This document shows positions 52,982-62,932 of a DNA stretch of 64,000 nt, one piece after another. Origin of the DNA: an uncultured bacterium (lineage in GTDB: Bacteria > Cyanobacteriota > Vampirovibrionia > Gastranaerophilales > Gastranaerophilaceae); NCBI GenBank assembly GCA_902760645.1, contig CACWHC010000015.1, positions 1 to 64,000 on the forward strand, read 5' to 3'. Both the position numbers and the translations under genes were made by a program. The notes beneath the pieces were generated by a model. The model had not been told where the DNA came from. It was given only the letters and a program-made list of their open reading frames with translations, and searched no databases. Numbering within the stretch: position 1 is the stretch's first letter; each line of letters starts with the position of its first letter.

Positions 52982-53930
52982 AAATTGCAAATATAATAAA
53001 TACTGAGAACCATATCATTATATTTCTTGCAAAGTATAATCTGAAATAAAACGGTGCAGTTCCGCTTTTTATAATATTTGTTTTATTACCCATTGGAAAA
53101 TTCCACCACTTTATTTCAGGGATATTGTTTTTATCGGCATAAAATGTTTTGACCGAATTATAAAGCTGATATACAAGTACACCCGTAATCATCGGCAGGC
53201 AATAAAATATATTTTTAAACCAAAACGTAAGTACAAAACACATTAAATAACCGATTGAATATAATACCAAAAGCCCTGATGCAATAAGATTAGTATCATT
53301 TAGCCTGCAGCACAGGGATTTTTTGCCGCACTCAATATCCTTCTCATAATCCAAAACATTGTTCATATAAACTAAACCAACTGTAAATACAACAACAGCA
53401 ACAGACAATATAAAAACTTCGGGAGAAAATCTCTTACACATTACATAGTATGTACCCTCGAATAATAACGGTCCAAACGCCGTACCCACAGCCAATTCGC
53501 TAAATCCGTTTGAGGATAATTTTGCATAAGATAATACAATACCGCCACCGATTAATGCGAGCAGCACAACACCAAATCCGCTTCTGAAAGTCAAAATTAC
53601 CCCGATTATGAAAGCAATGGAACAATAAACAATAACCACTCCCAAAAGTTCATTTAATGTGGCTTTGTCCTCTTTTATATAACGACACTTTGACTTTTCA
53701 TTATTTTCCATAAAAGCATCTTCTTTTGATAAACTTCTGTAGTCAACATAATCATCAAAAAGATTGGTCGCTAAATGTGCAAACGCAATTCCGATAAGTG
53801 CCAAAATCCCGTTAACGACATTTCCGCCGTCCTTTAGTGCATATATAAAAACAACAATCCACGACATAACAGTCATCGGAAGCGAAAATAATCTTGAATT
53901 ACCAAGCCAAAATAAAACTCTCTTATACAT
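52959..53930 (-). CDS. UbiA-family prenyltransferase (MenA-like)
   Basis: 323 aa, about eight or nine membrane helices. The first Asp-rich motif is ATNLFDDYVDYRS, the second NNVLDYEKDIECGKKSL. These bind the prenyl diphosphate via Mg2+. Closest in look to MenA (naphthoate prenyltransferase for menaquinone), but ubiquinone- or lipid-type acceptors cannot be excluded. A TATAAT box (53945-53940) lies 9 nt before the ATG without a Shine-Dalgarno sequence, so the mRNA is near-leaderless. Confidence 0.8.
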   Translation of the reverse strand: MYKRVLFWLGNSRLFSLPMTVMSWIVVFIYALKDGGNVVNGILALIGIAFAHLATNLFDDYVDYRSLSKEDAFMENNEKSKCRYIKEDKATLNELLGVVIVYCSIAFIIGVILTFRSGFGVVLLALIGGGIVLSYAKLSSNGFSELAVGTAFGPLLFEGTYYVMCKRFSPEVFILSVAVVVFTVGLVYMNNVLDYEKDIECGKKSLCCRLNDTNLIASGLLVLYSIGYLMCFVLTFWFKNIFYCLPMITGVLVYQLYNSVKTFYADKNNIPEIKWWNFPMGNKTNIIKSGTAPFYFRLYFARNIMIWFSVFIIFAIFMQNSQA

Positions 53931-53957
53931 GATAAAAATATTATATCCTAAAAAGAA

Positions 53958-54479
53958 TTACCAAGACAAAAATCTGTTTACTGTTGTTTTACCGCCGTTA
54001 TTAATCAAATTCAGACCTGTCAAAGGTGTACTGTAACCGGAATATTGAGTAGTAACAGTTCCTGTAGCACCGTTTGCACGAATATTTGTTGTTGAAGTTC
54101 CGGCAGGCAAATAATACATGGTAGGAGTCGAATAAGTCGTAGTTGTCGTTGTGTAAGTAGGATAATAGTTGTTTCTGTAATAGCCGGTATTTGGATAATA
54201 CACCGTTGACCCCTTGCCGGAAACTCTGTATATAACATTGTTTCCACCATTATACATAGCAGGATTAGTAATATACCGAGGCGAAACGATACCGTTATTT
54301 CTGGTATACTTCGCTGACGGAGAACTGACATAGTATGTTGTTACGGGTCCGCTTGCGGAATTTCTCACTCTCGTATTGGTTACAGGATTATAGTACCCGT
54401 TATCAACCGCAAATGCACAGTTTAAAGATACAAGAAATGCCGATAATATAATAAATATTTTTATTGACGATTTAATCAT
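53958..54479 (-). CDS. exported Tyr/Thr/Asn-rich protein
   Basis: 173 aa. Signal peptide 1-24 (CAFA cut). The mature chain is low-complexity, with repeated Tyr-rich turns (NNGYYNP, NTGYYRNNYYPTYTTTTTTYSTPTMYY split by Pro/Gly), probably an extracellular or outer-surface protein. No family recognised. Shine-Dalgarno GGAG. Single-gene unit. Confidence 0.65.
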   Translation of the reverse strand: MIKSSIKIFIILSAFLVSLNCAFAVDNGYYNPVTNTRVRNSASGPVTTYYVSSPSAKYTRNNGIVSPRYITNPAMYNGGNNVIYRVSGKGSTVYYPNTGYYRNNYYPTYTTTTTTYSTPTMYYLPAGTSTTNIRANGATGTVTTQYSGYSTPLTGLNLINNGGKTTVNRFLSW

Positions 54480-54639
54480 GCTTCACTCCATATTATACTA
54501 ACTATGTAGTAGATAACAATGTTCATTTTGTTTCCTAATATTAAGAAATATTACAAATGCTGATTAGTGTCAAATTCACACTATAAAAGTATTTTCGCAT
54601 ACTTCTGAATACATTATAACACAAAATTTCAAGAAAAAC

Positions 54640-54668
54640 TTGCCAAAAATTTAAAAAAGTACTACAAT
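54640..54668 (+). promoter_or_regulatory. promoter of a possible small RNA
   Basis: TTGCCA (54640-54645), exactly 17 nt, TACAAT (54663-54668). No ORF begins within the next 200 bp. Confidence 0.45.
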
Positions 54669-54674
54669 TGTAGC

Positions 54675-54793
54675 AGAAAATTTGTTATACACAACATATT
54701 TTTAACTAAGCATACTTTTACTATTTAAGTTGTCTTAAAACTCCTAAATGTTTTAATTAAACCATCCATCGGCTCCGCAAGGAGCCATTATTT
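54675..54793 (+). ncRNA. candidate small RNA, about 118 nt
   Basis: It lies in a 398-bp gap. A well-spaced promoter precedes it, and a terminator GGCTCC-GCAA-GGAGCC followed by ATTATTTTTT (54771-54796) ends it. A CAAC/GTTG pairing could close a longer loop in the middle. No known RNA family recognised, and the 5' end is only a prediction. Confidence 0.35.
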
Positions 54794-54796
54794 TTT
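54771..54796 (+). terminator. terminator hairpin with GNRA-type loop
   Basis: 6-bp GC-rich stem GGCTCC/GGAGCC, loop GCAA, then ATTATTTTTT. No + strand gene lies upstream within the gap. Confidence 0.7.
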
Positions 54797-54877
54797 GGAA
54801 TTAATACTTAATAACAATTGACATATAACTTTGAAGTGATAATTTGTATAAAAAAGTGTATCTAATGGAGTGTGAAA

Positions 54878-55624
54878 ATGCAGGTCAACAGAATTTATGT
54901 GTATGGTATTGAGCCGTACGGATTACACAGTATAGCAATTAACAGAAAAAACAGGGATAAAATAGCTCCGCCTGTTATCGGACAGACGGACAGTTTTACG
55001 TTTACCGGATTGGAAAAATACGAAAAATCCCTTGTAAAAGCGATTAGGACTAATTTTAAAACAGAAGAAGGTGTTAATAACGCTTTTTCAAACTTGTTTA
55101 AAGAGATAGCAGACACTCATTTTATATACAAAAGCAGTGAATTTGAAGAACTGAAGGGAATGTTTCAAAATTCAGGATTCAGGTCAATTCTAAATTCTTT
55201 GTGGTCTGCATATCCGCCTCAAAAATTACTGAAAATGATTCAAAAAGCAGAAAACGGTAATCTTATACTTGCAAGTCACAAAGACAAACCTATACTTGAA
55301 TTGTATAATCTCGGAAGACACGGCTTTTTTAACGCACTTACCGATTCAAAAAATGCCCCCAGAGAAGTCGGGTTAAGGTTCAGTAACCCAAAACAGTCAA
55401 TATCTGCGGACATAAACTTTGAAAAAGACGGCGGATTGCACCTGAGTATTACAGATAGACACAAAAATATAACTATGGGATTTCATAAAGAAACAGGAAA
55501 TATTAAATACGAAACAAGCCAATACGGCGAATCAAAGCCTGAAACTACTTATTACAAAAAAGACGGCTCCGAATCTTTTTGGAAAAACTGGCTATACGGG
55601 GGAACCGCCGTACCTGTTTGGTAG
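54878..55624 (+). CDS. unknown protein with FTFTGLE motif
   Basis: 248 aa from ATG 54878 (GGAG 7 nt upstream; GTG 54872 is too close to it). It starts MQVN like the 52391 protein, but its motif FTFTGLE is at 40-46. The middle is helical, followed by a beta-rich part (GNLILASHKDKPILELYNLG, GLHLSITDRHKNITMGFHKETG). No signal peptide, no family recognised. Confidence 0.65.
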   Translation: MQVNRIYVYGIEPYGLHSIAINRKNRDKIAPPVIGQTDSFTFTGLEKYEKSLVKAIRTNFKTEEGVNNAFSNLFKEIADTHFIYKSSEFEELKGMFQNSGFRSILNSLWSAYPPQKLLKMIQKAENGNLILASHKDKPILELYNLGRHGFFNALTDSKNAPREVGLRFSNPKQSISADINFEKDGGLHLSITDRHKNITMGFHKETGNIKYETSQYGESKPETTYYKKDGSESFWKNWLYGGTAVPVW

Positions 55625-55642
55625 AAAAAAATTTAATAACTC

Positions 55643-55671
55643 TTGATTTTTAAATATTTTATATTTATAAT
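55643..55671 (+). promoter_or_regulatory. tRNA-Gln promoter
   Basis: TTGATT (55643-55648), exactly 17 nt, perfect TATAAT (55666-55671), about 18 nt before the tRNA. Confidence 0.65.
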
Positions 55672-55695
55672 TATAGAAGTTAAGCAAATATATGC

Positions 55696-55766
55696 TCCCG
55701 GATCGTCTAGCGGCAGGACTGATGACTCTGGATCATCCAACAGTGGTTCGAATCCATTTCCGGGAA
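55696..55766 (+). tRNA. tRNA-Gln (anticodon CTG)
   Basis: 71 nt. Acceptor TCCCGGA/TCCGGGA, anticodon stem GATGA/TCATC with loop CTCTGGA (anticodon CTG), T arm GTGG-TTCGAAT-CCAT region, discriminator A. CCA not encoded. The D arm GTCTAGCGGCAGGAC is typical of Gln tRNAs. Confidence 0.9.
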
Positions 55767-55770
55767 AATA

Positions 55771-55800
55771 AAAATGACGGTAAACTTACCGTCATTTTTA
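55771..55800. terminator. bidirectional terminator
   Basis: 12-bp stem AAAATGACGGTA / TACCGTCATTTT, loop AACT. It serves tRNA-Gln and the convergent gene ending at 55798. Confidence 0.88.
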
Positions 55801-56283
55801 TTTTTTACAATATTTTTTAAGCATATCGTATTTTACATCAGTCATTGACACAAGATATTTCCGTATATAACCTGTTTTTGGATATAATCGCTGAAACTCT
55901 CTGTCAAACGCATCTTTTAGATATGAAGTATCTTTATTTACCCTGTTAGAAAGCCGATGCTCCAATATTTCAAGAATTTTACCCGCATTAGTAATAAATT
56001 TCAGCTTGCCTTTTGATAAATTAAATTTATACATACCATAATTACCACCATCAAAACACGGATTTTTAATTGATAAGCTGATGTCATGTGCAATCATATC
56101 ATTTTCATTATCAAGAGTATGAATACTTTTAACCAATTCATCCCTCATAATCATTGATGCGACAGATGTATTTTTAATTCCCTCAGAATAAAATGCCCTC
56201 ATATGTTCATTGAGTTTAACATTATTAACACCAAAAGCATCAAATGCCCCTGAAATATCCGTTTTTAAAAGATTATAATCCAT
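55798..56283 (-). CDS. unknown protein
   Basis: 161 aa, soluble, helical N-terminal half and a basic C-terminus (KYDMLKKYCKK). No family recognised. A TATATAAA stretch lies 5-7 nt before the ATG with no Shine-Dalgarno sequence, another possible leaderless start. Divergent from the 56411 gene. Confidence 0.6.
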   Translation of the reverse strand: MDYNLLKTDISGAFDAFGVNNVKLNEHMRAFYSEGIKNTSVASMIMRDELVKSIHTLDNENDMIAHDISLSIKNPCFDGGNYGMYKFNLSKGKLKFITNAGKILEILEHRLSNRVNKDTSYLKDAFDREFQRLYPKTGYIRKYLVSMTDVKYDMLKKYCKK

Positions 56284-56410
56284 GATGCTTTATATAAATA
56301 ATGAAAATAAAAATTTTTGCGAAATAAAACTGTTAAAATATGTAAAATATTATGAAAATAATAACAACAAAAAATATTCAGATACATTAAAGCAACCGGA
56401 GGTCTCGTAT

Positions 56411-57037
56411 ATGAACACAAATTACAACAATTCTTTATCTTTTCAAGCAAAAATACAGCTTAATTCACACATCAAAGACGGCAGACGTTTAATGCAGGAA
56501 ATAGCACCATTATTTGAAGAAAAAACTGCAAACTATCCCGGTGAAAGGTTACAAATTACAAGAAATAATAAAGACAGTATTCTTGACAATTACTTATCTT
56601 TCCATCTTAACAAAGAAAAAGTGTATGATGAGTACAGAGTAAGCGTTACCGAACCTGATATTGAACAGTTAATGGAAAAATATGACAACGAAACTGTCGC
56701 AAATAAACTATTTAAAATCTTTAAATGCTTAAAACGTGAAACAGTATACGATAACCATGACAGACTGCTTGATAACGAAATTGGCAAAGTACAAACCGTT
56801 ATAAGCAGACAGATGCCTATCATAAGAAGGTATAAAGCTCAAGGTAAAGAAACTTATGCAAAACCGTTTGAAACAATCGTAGCAAGGAATCAGGAAAAAA
56901 TTAATCAAATCAATAAAGAAAAAGAACGTGAAGGGAAAAAATTAGTATCGGATTTGGACAAAATCGCACAAAATGATGAAGATATTGCAAAAGTTCCGCA
57001 AGGATGGCGAGAAGTTTTCAACTCTGTAGGCTACTAA
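56411..57037 (+). CDS. unknown protein with N-terminal LSFQAK motif
   Basis: 208 aa from ATG 56411 (GGAGG 9 nt upstream). The frame is open back to 56282, but that extension is AT-rich and lacks a ribosome site. MNTNYNNSLSFQAKIQLN places the shared motif at 9-14. The rest is helical and charged, with a central coiled-coil-like stretch (about 130-190). No signal peptide. Confidence 0.66.
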   Translation: MNTNYNNSLSFQAKIQLNSHIKDGRRLMQEIAPLFEEKTANYPGERLQITRNNKDSILDNYLSFHLNKEKVYDEYRVSVTEPDIEQLMEKYDNETVANKLFKIFKCLKRETVYDNHDRLLDNEIGKVQTVISRQMPIIRRYKAQGKETYAKPFETIVARNQEKINQINKEKEREGKKLVSDLDKIAQNDEDIAKVPQGWREVFNSVGY

Positions 57038-57057
57038 TTTTGAAACATTATAAACAG

Positions 57058-57088
57058 AAAATCCGGGTTATAATAACTCGGATTTTTT
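57058..57088. terminator. bidirectional terminator
   Basis: Stem AAAATCCG plus GGTTA paired to TAACT plus CGGATTTT, loop TAA, T-rich after. Confidence 0.85.
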
Positions 57089-58261
57089 ATTTTTCTTTTT
57101 TAAAATCTTCTTTTGGTATTTTTCATCATACTGGAATTTATAACCATTAACACATGATTTTACGATAGCCTTTGTAAAAGTACCTCTTGCCGTCCAGTAA
57201 GAAGTGTGTGCCAAAGGGAACATTCTCTTACTCCATACTCCCGAATTATCATATATAACTCCTGACGGATTTTCTATTTTCATGTCCAAAACCTTCTCAA
57301 TCTCAGAAATAGTAACATTTCTGTTTGAAGGAAATCCGAGAGGGTCTTCTCTAAAGTTAACGGTAATCAAAAAGATACCATTTTCAAGAATATATTTAAT
57401 CATCAACCTGTTATAATAATTTAATTCATACTCGGGATCCGAAATATCCGAATAAAAAAGAGGCAGCGGACTTGCAAAATTCACAACCCCAAAGACTTTA
57501 TCCTTTGGAGCACAAGCCTTTTCCGTAACTTCATCCAACTCTAAATAATTTTTCTTTAACTGCTCTTTATTCGGATTAACTATCAAATGCCCGGAAGCGG
57601 ATAAGGTACCTAATGCACCATAACTATCCGATAATGCCGACAAGCAGGTATCATTCCTCGGATTAGATTTTACAAATTTCATAAAATCTTCATCCGAATC
57701 GAGTGCAGTAAATAACTTTTCTAAATTCACATAACGTAATTTATTGAACATATACTCATAAGCGACAAATGTACCGGCAGAATAACCGTATAACATAACA
57801 CCATTACCTTGTGCAGCTTCAGACTTAACTTTTTCATTCAAATCATCAAGTATCGGCAGCATATTATGAGATTTTTGAACCCAAATTGCATCATGCATAT
57901 ATTGAGTAATCAAATTTCTTACGAGATAAGCACCTGAAGAACTTACCATTTTGGATATTTCAAGCTGCCCTTTTACATAATCCAGTTCATTTTTACTGTC
58001 ATATCCCCAGAAAAATATTACAGGCTCCTCTTTTATATTCAGTCCGCCAATCTTTTTGTAACTCTTTTTAATAGCAGAATTATTAAGAAAACGTTTTCTT
58101 AATAACGGATGTAATTTTTTTACCCCGTTTTCATACCATGTTTTCATTTTGTCATCATTATTATTTGAGCCGTTTATATAGATAAAACTCAGGTTATTTG
58201 CAGAATACGCAGAACCGGTACAACACAATAACAATACTATAATTATAAAAATCTTTTTCAT
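57068..58261 (-). CDS. exported alpha/beta-hydrolase-like protein
   Basis: 397 aa. Signal peptide 1-20 (AYS cut). FIYINGSNN (26-34) resembles an oxyanion loop and G159-Y-S-A-G163 is the nucleophile elbow with Ser161. A His near the C-terminal third (PLAHTSYW) may complete the triad. The very basic C-terminus is KKKNKKSELL. Likely periplasmic or surface lipase/esterase; substrate unknown. Its 3' end overlaps the terminator shared with the 56411 gene. Confidence 0.72.
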   Translation of the reverse strand: MKKIFIIIVLLLCCTGSAYSANNLSFIYINGSNNNDDKMKTWYENGVKKLHPLLRKRFLNNSAIKKSYKKIGGLNIKEEPVIFFWGYDSKNELDYVKGQLEISKMVSSSGAYLVRNLITQYMHDAIWVQKSHNMLPILDDLNEKVKSEAAQGNGVMLYGYSAGTFVAYEYMFNKLRYVNLEKLFTALDSDEDFMKFVKSNPRNDTCLSALSDSYGALGTLSASGHLIVNPNKEQLKKNYLELDEVTEKACAPKDKVFGVVNFASPLPLFYSDISDPEYELNYYNRLMIKYILENGIFLITVNFREDPLGFPSNRNVTISEIEKVLDMKIENPSGVIYDNSGVWSKRMFPLAHTSYWTARGTFTKAIVKSCVNGYKFQYDEKYQKKILKKKNKKSELL

Positions 58262-58374
58262 GCCAACATCCTAACACAAACCTGTTTTAAATACCACGAA
58301 AGATACAAATAAAATATTTCTATACAAAACTACACAAAAAGATGAAATTAAATATAATTTTTTAATAATTCATG

Positions 58375-58393
58375 ATAGCATACATGCTATAGA
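58375..58393 (+). promoter_or_regulatory. palindromic operator overlapping the efflux promoter
   Basis: The perfect palindrome ATAGCAT-AC-ATGCTAT (58375-58390) overlaps an extended -10 TGC-TATAGA (58385-58393). The -35 region is poor. Position between -35 and -10 is typical of a repressor site. Confidence 0.5.
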
Positions 58394-58419
58394 GAGTTAT
58401 ATTAGAAAATAGGGGAATT

Positions 58420-59610
58420 ATGAAAATTAATTGGAAATCAAAGGAAACAAAGATTGGAATTATTACACTTGCTGTGATTGTTATACCGATACTTTTTAAT
58501 CAGGCGAAATCACTCATAGCAGGAGCTTATACGGCATTTCTTATGAGTCAGCCAAAGACGGTGGAAGTTGCAAATCCCACATTAAAAGAGATTTACCCTA
58601 CATATAGTACTACAGGACGTATTGAAGCTCAAAAATCCGTAGATGTAATTGCCCGTGTCAGCGGCTGGCTGCAGGAAAGATATTTTCAGGAAGGGGACAG
58701 AGTTAAGAAAGGACAAAAATTATTCTTGATAGAGCCTGACGAATATGCTTTAGCGGCACAAACCGCGAAAGCAAGAGTTGGCGAAAATTCTGCAGTTTAT
58801 AATAATTCAGAAATAGACTTAAAGCGTGCAGAACAGCTATTTAAAGATGATTTGGTAAGCCGTGAATACTATGACAATGCTCTTACTCAAAGGAATAAAA
58901 ACAGGGCAGCTCTGGATGGGGCTATTTCTGACATGAATAAAGCAAGTTTAAACTTGAGTTATACAAATATAACATCTCCAATGGACGGAAGAATCGGAAA
59001 ATCAATTGTATCTGTAGGAAATTATGTAACCCCGTCAACGGGAGTTATTGCAAAAATTTATACTACAAACCCTATGAAAGTTACATTTTCAGTAAGAAGC
59101 GGCGATTTTATAGAACTTAAAAAGTATTTTAAGGAAAATAAGCACAAAAATCCAAGTCTTGATAATTCGGTATCAATACTTTTAGGTCTTTCTGACGGTA
59201 CAACTTATGAAAAAGAAGGTACTATAGAATTTGTAGATAATAAAGTTGATGAAACAACCGGAACCGTTACATTGAGAGCAGTATTTGAAAACCCTGATGA
59301 ACTTTTAATTCCGGGGGATTATGTTAATGTAACAATAAGGGTAAATCATCCGCAAAAAGTTATGCTTATCCCTCAATCCGCAACCAAAACTGATGTTGGA
59401 ACCGGGTATTATGTTTGGACAGTAAAAGATGGGAAAGCAGTCAAAAAAGATATTATAGTAAATGATAACTATGAAAATAACTGGATAGTAGAAAAAGGTC
59501 TTTCAGATGATGATGTCGTTGTTATGAAAGGGATTCAGGATATTTATAAATCCGGTCAGGCTGTCAAACCAATACCTTATAAAGAAGGGCAAAACGAAAA
59601 TAAAAAATAA
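58420..59610 (+). CDS. RND efflux periplasmic adaptor (membrane fusion protein)
   Basis: 396 aa AcrA/MexA family. N-terminal membrane anchor (about 12-30) and no lipobox Cys. Biotinyl-lipoyl halves (STTGRIEAQKSVDVIARVSG and TNITSPMDGRIGKSIVSVGNYV) flank a helical hairpin, then beta-barrel and membrane-proximal domains. Shine-Dalgarno AGGGG. First gene of the adaptor-pump-channel operon. Confidence 0.93.
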   Translation: MKINWKSKETKIGIITLAVIVIPILFNQAKSLIAGAYTAFLMSQPKTVEVANPTLKEIYPTYSTTGRIEAQKSVDVIARVSGWLQERYFQEGDRVKKGQKLFLIEPDEYALAAQTAKARVGENSAVYNNSEIDLKRAEQLFKDDLVSREYYDNALTQRNKNRAALDGAISDMNKASLNLSYTNITSPMDGRIGKSIVSVGNYVTPSTGVIAKIYTTNPMKVTFSVRSGDFIELKKYFKENKHKNPSLDNSVSILLGLSDGTTYEKEGTIEFVDNKVDETTGTVTLRAVFENPDELLIPGDYVNVTIRVNHPQKVMLIPQSATKTDVGTGYYVWTVKDGKAVKKDIIVNDNYENNWIVEKGLSDDDVVVMKGIQDIYKSGQAVKPIPYKEGQNENKK

Positions 59611-59693
59611 GAACATAAAGTTAGCTGTAAACGTTTACGCTAACCGGCAAATGCAGTTTAAAACTTATAAATTAAAACATTAAAGGAAAGAGA

Positions 59694-62600
59694 ATGGCAA
59701 TAAATAAGAAAGACTTATATTTTTTCATAAAAAAACCAAGATTTGCAGTTGTAATATCAGCTCTGATTGTAATATTAGGTTTGCTTTCGTTGTTTGGGCT
59801 ACAGCAAGAGAAGTATCCTAATATTACACCACCTCAGGTTACAATATCAGCAAGCTATCCTGGTGCAAGTGCAGCGGTTATAGAATCTTCCATAGCTTCG
59901 CTTTTGGAATCACAACTTAACGGTGTTCAGGATATGATTTACATGACCTCAACCAGTTATGACGCTGCTTATTCATTAACAATATACTTTAAGACGGGTA
60001 CGGATAACGATGTTAACCTGATGAATGTTCAAAACAAACTTCAACAGGTTCAGTCACTTTTACCGCAAGAAGTTTTGCAGCAGGGGTTAACAGCCGAGAA
60101 TAAAGTCGGCGGTGCCGGTGCAATTATCTTAAACCTTGCTTCCGAAAACGAATCATGGAATCAGCTTGATTTAACAAACTACGCCAATATATATATTAAA
60201 GATGCCATAAAAAGAATTAACGGTGTCGGTTCTGTAAACGTATTTGGTGCAGATGATTACAGTATTAGAATTTGGCTTGATCCTGCAAAACTTGCAAGTT
60301 ACAAAGTTTCCATATCTGAAATAAGAAATGCTGTTCAAAATCAGAATGTTCAGCTTTCAGCAGGTGCATTAGGTGATTTACCGACAAATGCAAATCCGAG
60401 TTTAAAACTTTCTCTGCTTACAAAAGGCAGACTCCAAACTCCGGAAGAATTTGGGAATATTATAATTCGCTCTAACTCGGATGGCTCAAAAATAAGACTT
60501 AAAGAACTTTCAAGAGTTGAACTAGGGGCAAAAACATACTCAATGTTTGGTATAGTTTCCGGAAAACCGGCGGCTTTAATGCAGGTAATGCCTTTACCGG
60601 GTGCTAATACGGTTGAAATATGTAACAATATCTATAAAACAATAGATGAACTTTCTCAGACTCTTCCTGATTCTTTGAAGATTGACATTATGATGGACAG
60701 CTCAACTTTCATTAACGAATCAATGTCCGAGGTTGAATTTACAATTCTTTTAACTTCACTTATCGTAATATTAATTATATTTGTATTCTTAGGGGATTTT
60801 AAAGCAACCTTAATTCCTTGTGTAACAATTCCTGTATCATTAATCGGTACATTTATTGCTTTAAAGGCTTTGGGGATGTCTTTGAACCTTTTAACTTTGT
60901 TTGCGTTGGTACTGGCAGTTGCAGTAGTAGTAGATGATGCGATTGTTGTAATAGAAAATGTTAAACGACATATAGAAGACGGCAAATCCGCACTTGAAGC
61001 GACACAGATTACAATGGGCGAAGTAGGAGGTTCGCTTGTAGCCATGGCAGCAGTTCTTATGGCTGTATTTGTTCCAATGTGTTTTATGAGCGGATTATCA
61101 GGTACAATGTATAAACAATTCGCAGTTTGTATTGCAGTATCAATTGCCTTTTCTGCAGTTTGTGCTTTATCACTTTCTCCGGCGATGTGTTCTATTTTAC
61201 TGAAACCTGCCAAAAAGAAAGAAAATAATAATCCTTCTTGGTTGAAAACTGCTGAACAATATCTGAAGAAGGCAGAAGAATATTTGAATAAAGGGCTCGC
61301 TATTTTTAATGATAAGTTTGACAAATTGACTAACTATTATATAGAACTTGTCAAAAAGTTTGTTCATAACAAAAAACTGACAATTATTGTATATGTAGCT
61401 ATGGTATTACTGATGTTAGGCTTGTTCAAAGTTATTCCGACAGGATTTATTCCTGATGAAGATCAGGGGATGCTTATTACTGTTGTAACTCTTCCTGACG
61501 GAGCCTCATTAAACAGAACCAAAGATGTGTGCCAAAAATTTATTAAAGCAATAGACGGTATAGAAGGTATTGATAAAGACCGAATTGTAGCGTTTGGCGG
61601 TATGGGACCGTCTAACCAGGCAACTATTATTACAATGTTAACGGAATGGGGTGAAAGGAAAGTCGGCCCTATCGACTGGATAGTTCGTTTGATTAAGGGT
61701 AAACAAACAGATCTTTCACACACCGGAATTTTAACGGAAATATATAAACGTACTGCTGATATTAATGAAGCATCAATATTTACACTTTCTCCGCCTGCAA
61801 TAGACGGTTTAGGTATGTCAGGCGGATTTGAATATCAGCTTATGTCTACCGGTAATGCAAGTGTTCAGGACATTGCAGCCTTCGCAAATGAATTTATAGC
61901 AAAGGCAAATCAGGATCCGGCCTTACAAAATGTTTATACCCAGTTTCAGGCTAATGTTCCGCAGTATCAGTTAGATATAGATTATGAAAAGGCCCTCGCT
62001 CAGAGTGTTGATATAGCTGAGCTTCATAATACTTTAGCATCAACTTTATCATACGCTTATATTAATGACTTTAACAAACTGGGCAGAATATTTAAAGTAT
62101 TTATGCAGGCAGAAGGTGATTACAGAAATAAAATCGAAGATTTGCATAAAATATATGTTATGAATACAAAGGGAGAACCTGTTCCGATTATGACAATGAT
62201 TACACCAAAACAGACTGTCGGTGCAGTTTCAATTACCAGATTTAATCAATTCCGAGCTGCACAGATACAGGGTTCTCCGGCAAACGGCAAATCCTCAGGT
62301 GATGCAATGAAAGCGATGACGAATTTGTCTAAGAAAAACTTACCGCATGATTATACGTTTTCGTGGTCCGGAACTTCTTTGCAGGAAATGGAATCTTCAG
62401 GACAAACCGGAATCGTAGTAGGGTTTGCTCTGCTATTTGTTTATTTGTTCTTGGTTGCACTTTACGAAAGCTGGATGATACCCGTTGCGGTACTGTTAAT
62501 CTCACCGGTTGCCTTTGTCGGAGCATTAGTTTTCCAATTAATGATGGGTCAATCGCTTGATTTGTATTCGCAAGTCGGGTTGATTACGTTGATGGGACTT

Positions 62601-62927
62601 GCTGCAAAACAATCAATTTTGATTGTTGAATTTGCAAAAGAAGAACACGAATCTAATGGATTAAACATTTATGATGCAGCAATAAAAGCGGCATTACTGA
62701 GGTTCAGAGCAATTATGATGACAGAAGCTGCATTCATATTAGGTATTTTACCTTTGCTGTTTGCATCCGGTGCCGGTGCTAACAGCAGAATTTCGGTAGG
62801 TTCTACCGTAATAGGAGGTATGATAGTTGCAGCTACACTCGGTACTGTCTTAACTCCTGCATTTTATGTAATAATACAGGAAATCGTTGATAAATATTTT
62901 AACAGTAATAAGGAATTGGAAGAATAG
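59694..62927 (+). CDS. RND multidrug efflux transporter (HAE1/AcrB family)
   Basis: 1077 aa proton-driven inner-membrane pump, normal length. The proton-relay aspartates Asp414-Asp415 lie in [18 protein letters not shown]. Two large periplasmic loops, twelve membrane helices and GFIPDEDQG after the seventh helix are visible. An internal lysine/Asn-rich stretch (about 503-540) is slightly longer than in AcrB. Substrate range cannot be read. Confidence 0.95.
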   Translation: MAINKKDLYFFIKKPRFAVVISALIVILGLLSLFGLQQEKYPNITPPQVTISASYPGASAAVIESSIASLLESQLNGVQDMIYMTSTSYDAAYSLTIYFKTGTDNDVNLMNVQNKLQQVQSLLPQEVLQQGLTAENKVGGAGAIILNLASENESWNQLDLTNYANIYIKDAIKRINGVGSVNVFGADDYSIRIWLDPAKLASYKVSISEIRNAVQNQNVQLSAGALGDLPTNANPSLKLSLLTKGRLQTPEEFGNIIIRSNSDGSKIRLKELSRVELGAKTYSMFGIVSGKPAALMQVMPLPGANTVEICNNIYKTIDELSQTLPDSLKIDIMMDSSTFINESMSEVEFTILLTSLIVILIIFVFLGDFKATLIPCVTIPVSLIGTFIALKALGMSLNLLTLFALVLAVAVVVDDAIVVIENVKRHIEDGKSALEATQITMGEVGGSLVAMAAVLMAVFVPMCFMSGLSGTMYKQFAVCIAVSIAFSAVCALSLSPAMCSILLKPAKKKENNNPSWLKTAEQYLKKAEEYLNKGLAIFNDKFDKLTNYYIELVKKFVHNKKLTIIVYVAMVLLMLGLFKVIPTGFIPDEDQGMLITVVTLPDGASLNRTKDVCQKFIKAIDGIEGIDKDRIVAFGGMGPSNQATIITMLTEWGERKVGPIDWIVRLIKGKQTDLSHTGILTEIYKRTADINEASIFTLSPPAIDGLGMSGGFEYQLMSTGNASVQDIAAFANEFIAKANQDPALQNVYTQFQANVPQYQLDIDYEKALAQSVDIAELHNTLASTLSYAYINDFNKLGRIFKVFMQAEGDYRNKIEDLHKIYVMNTKGEPVPIMTMITPKQTVGAVSITRFNQFRAAQIQGSPANGKSSGDAMKAMTNLSKKNLPHDYTFSWSGTSLQEMESSGQTGIVVGFALLFVYLFLVALYESWMIPVAVLLISPVAFVGALVFQLMMGQSLDLYSQVGLITLMGLAAKQSILIVEFAKEEHESNGLNIYDAAIKAALLRFRAIMMTEAAFILGILPLLFASGAGANSRISVGSTVIGGMIVAATLGTVLTPAFYVIIQEIVDKYFNSNKELEE

Positions 62928-62932
62928 ATAAT

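Noticed and set aside
60656-61324. 222-codon minus ORF opposite the RND pump
   Set aside because: Shadow of the pump gene, which has full family motifs and good codon use. No promoter or ribosome site.
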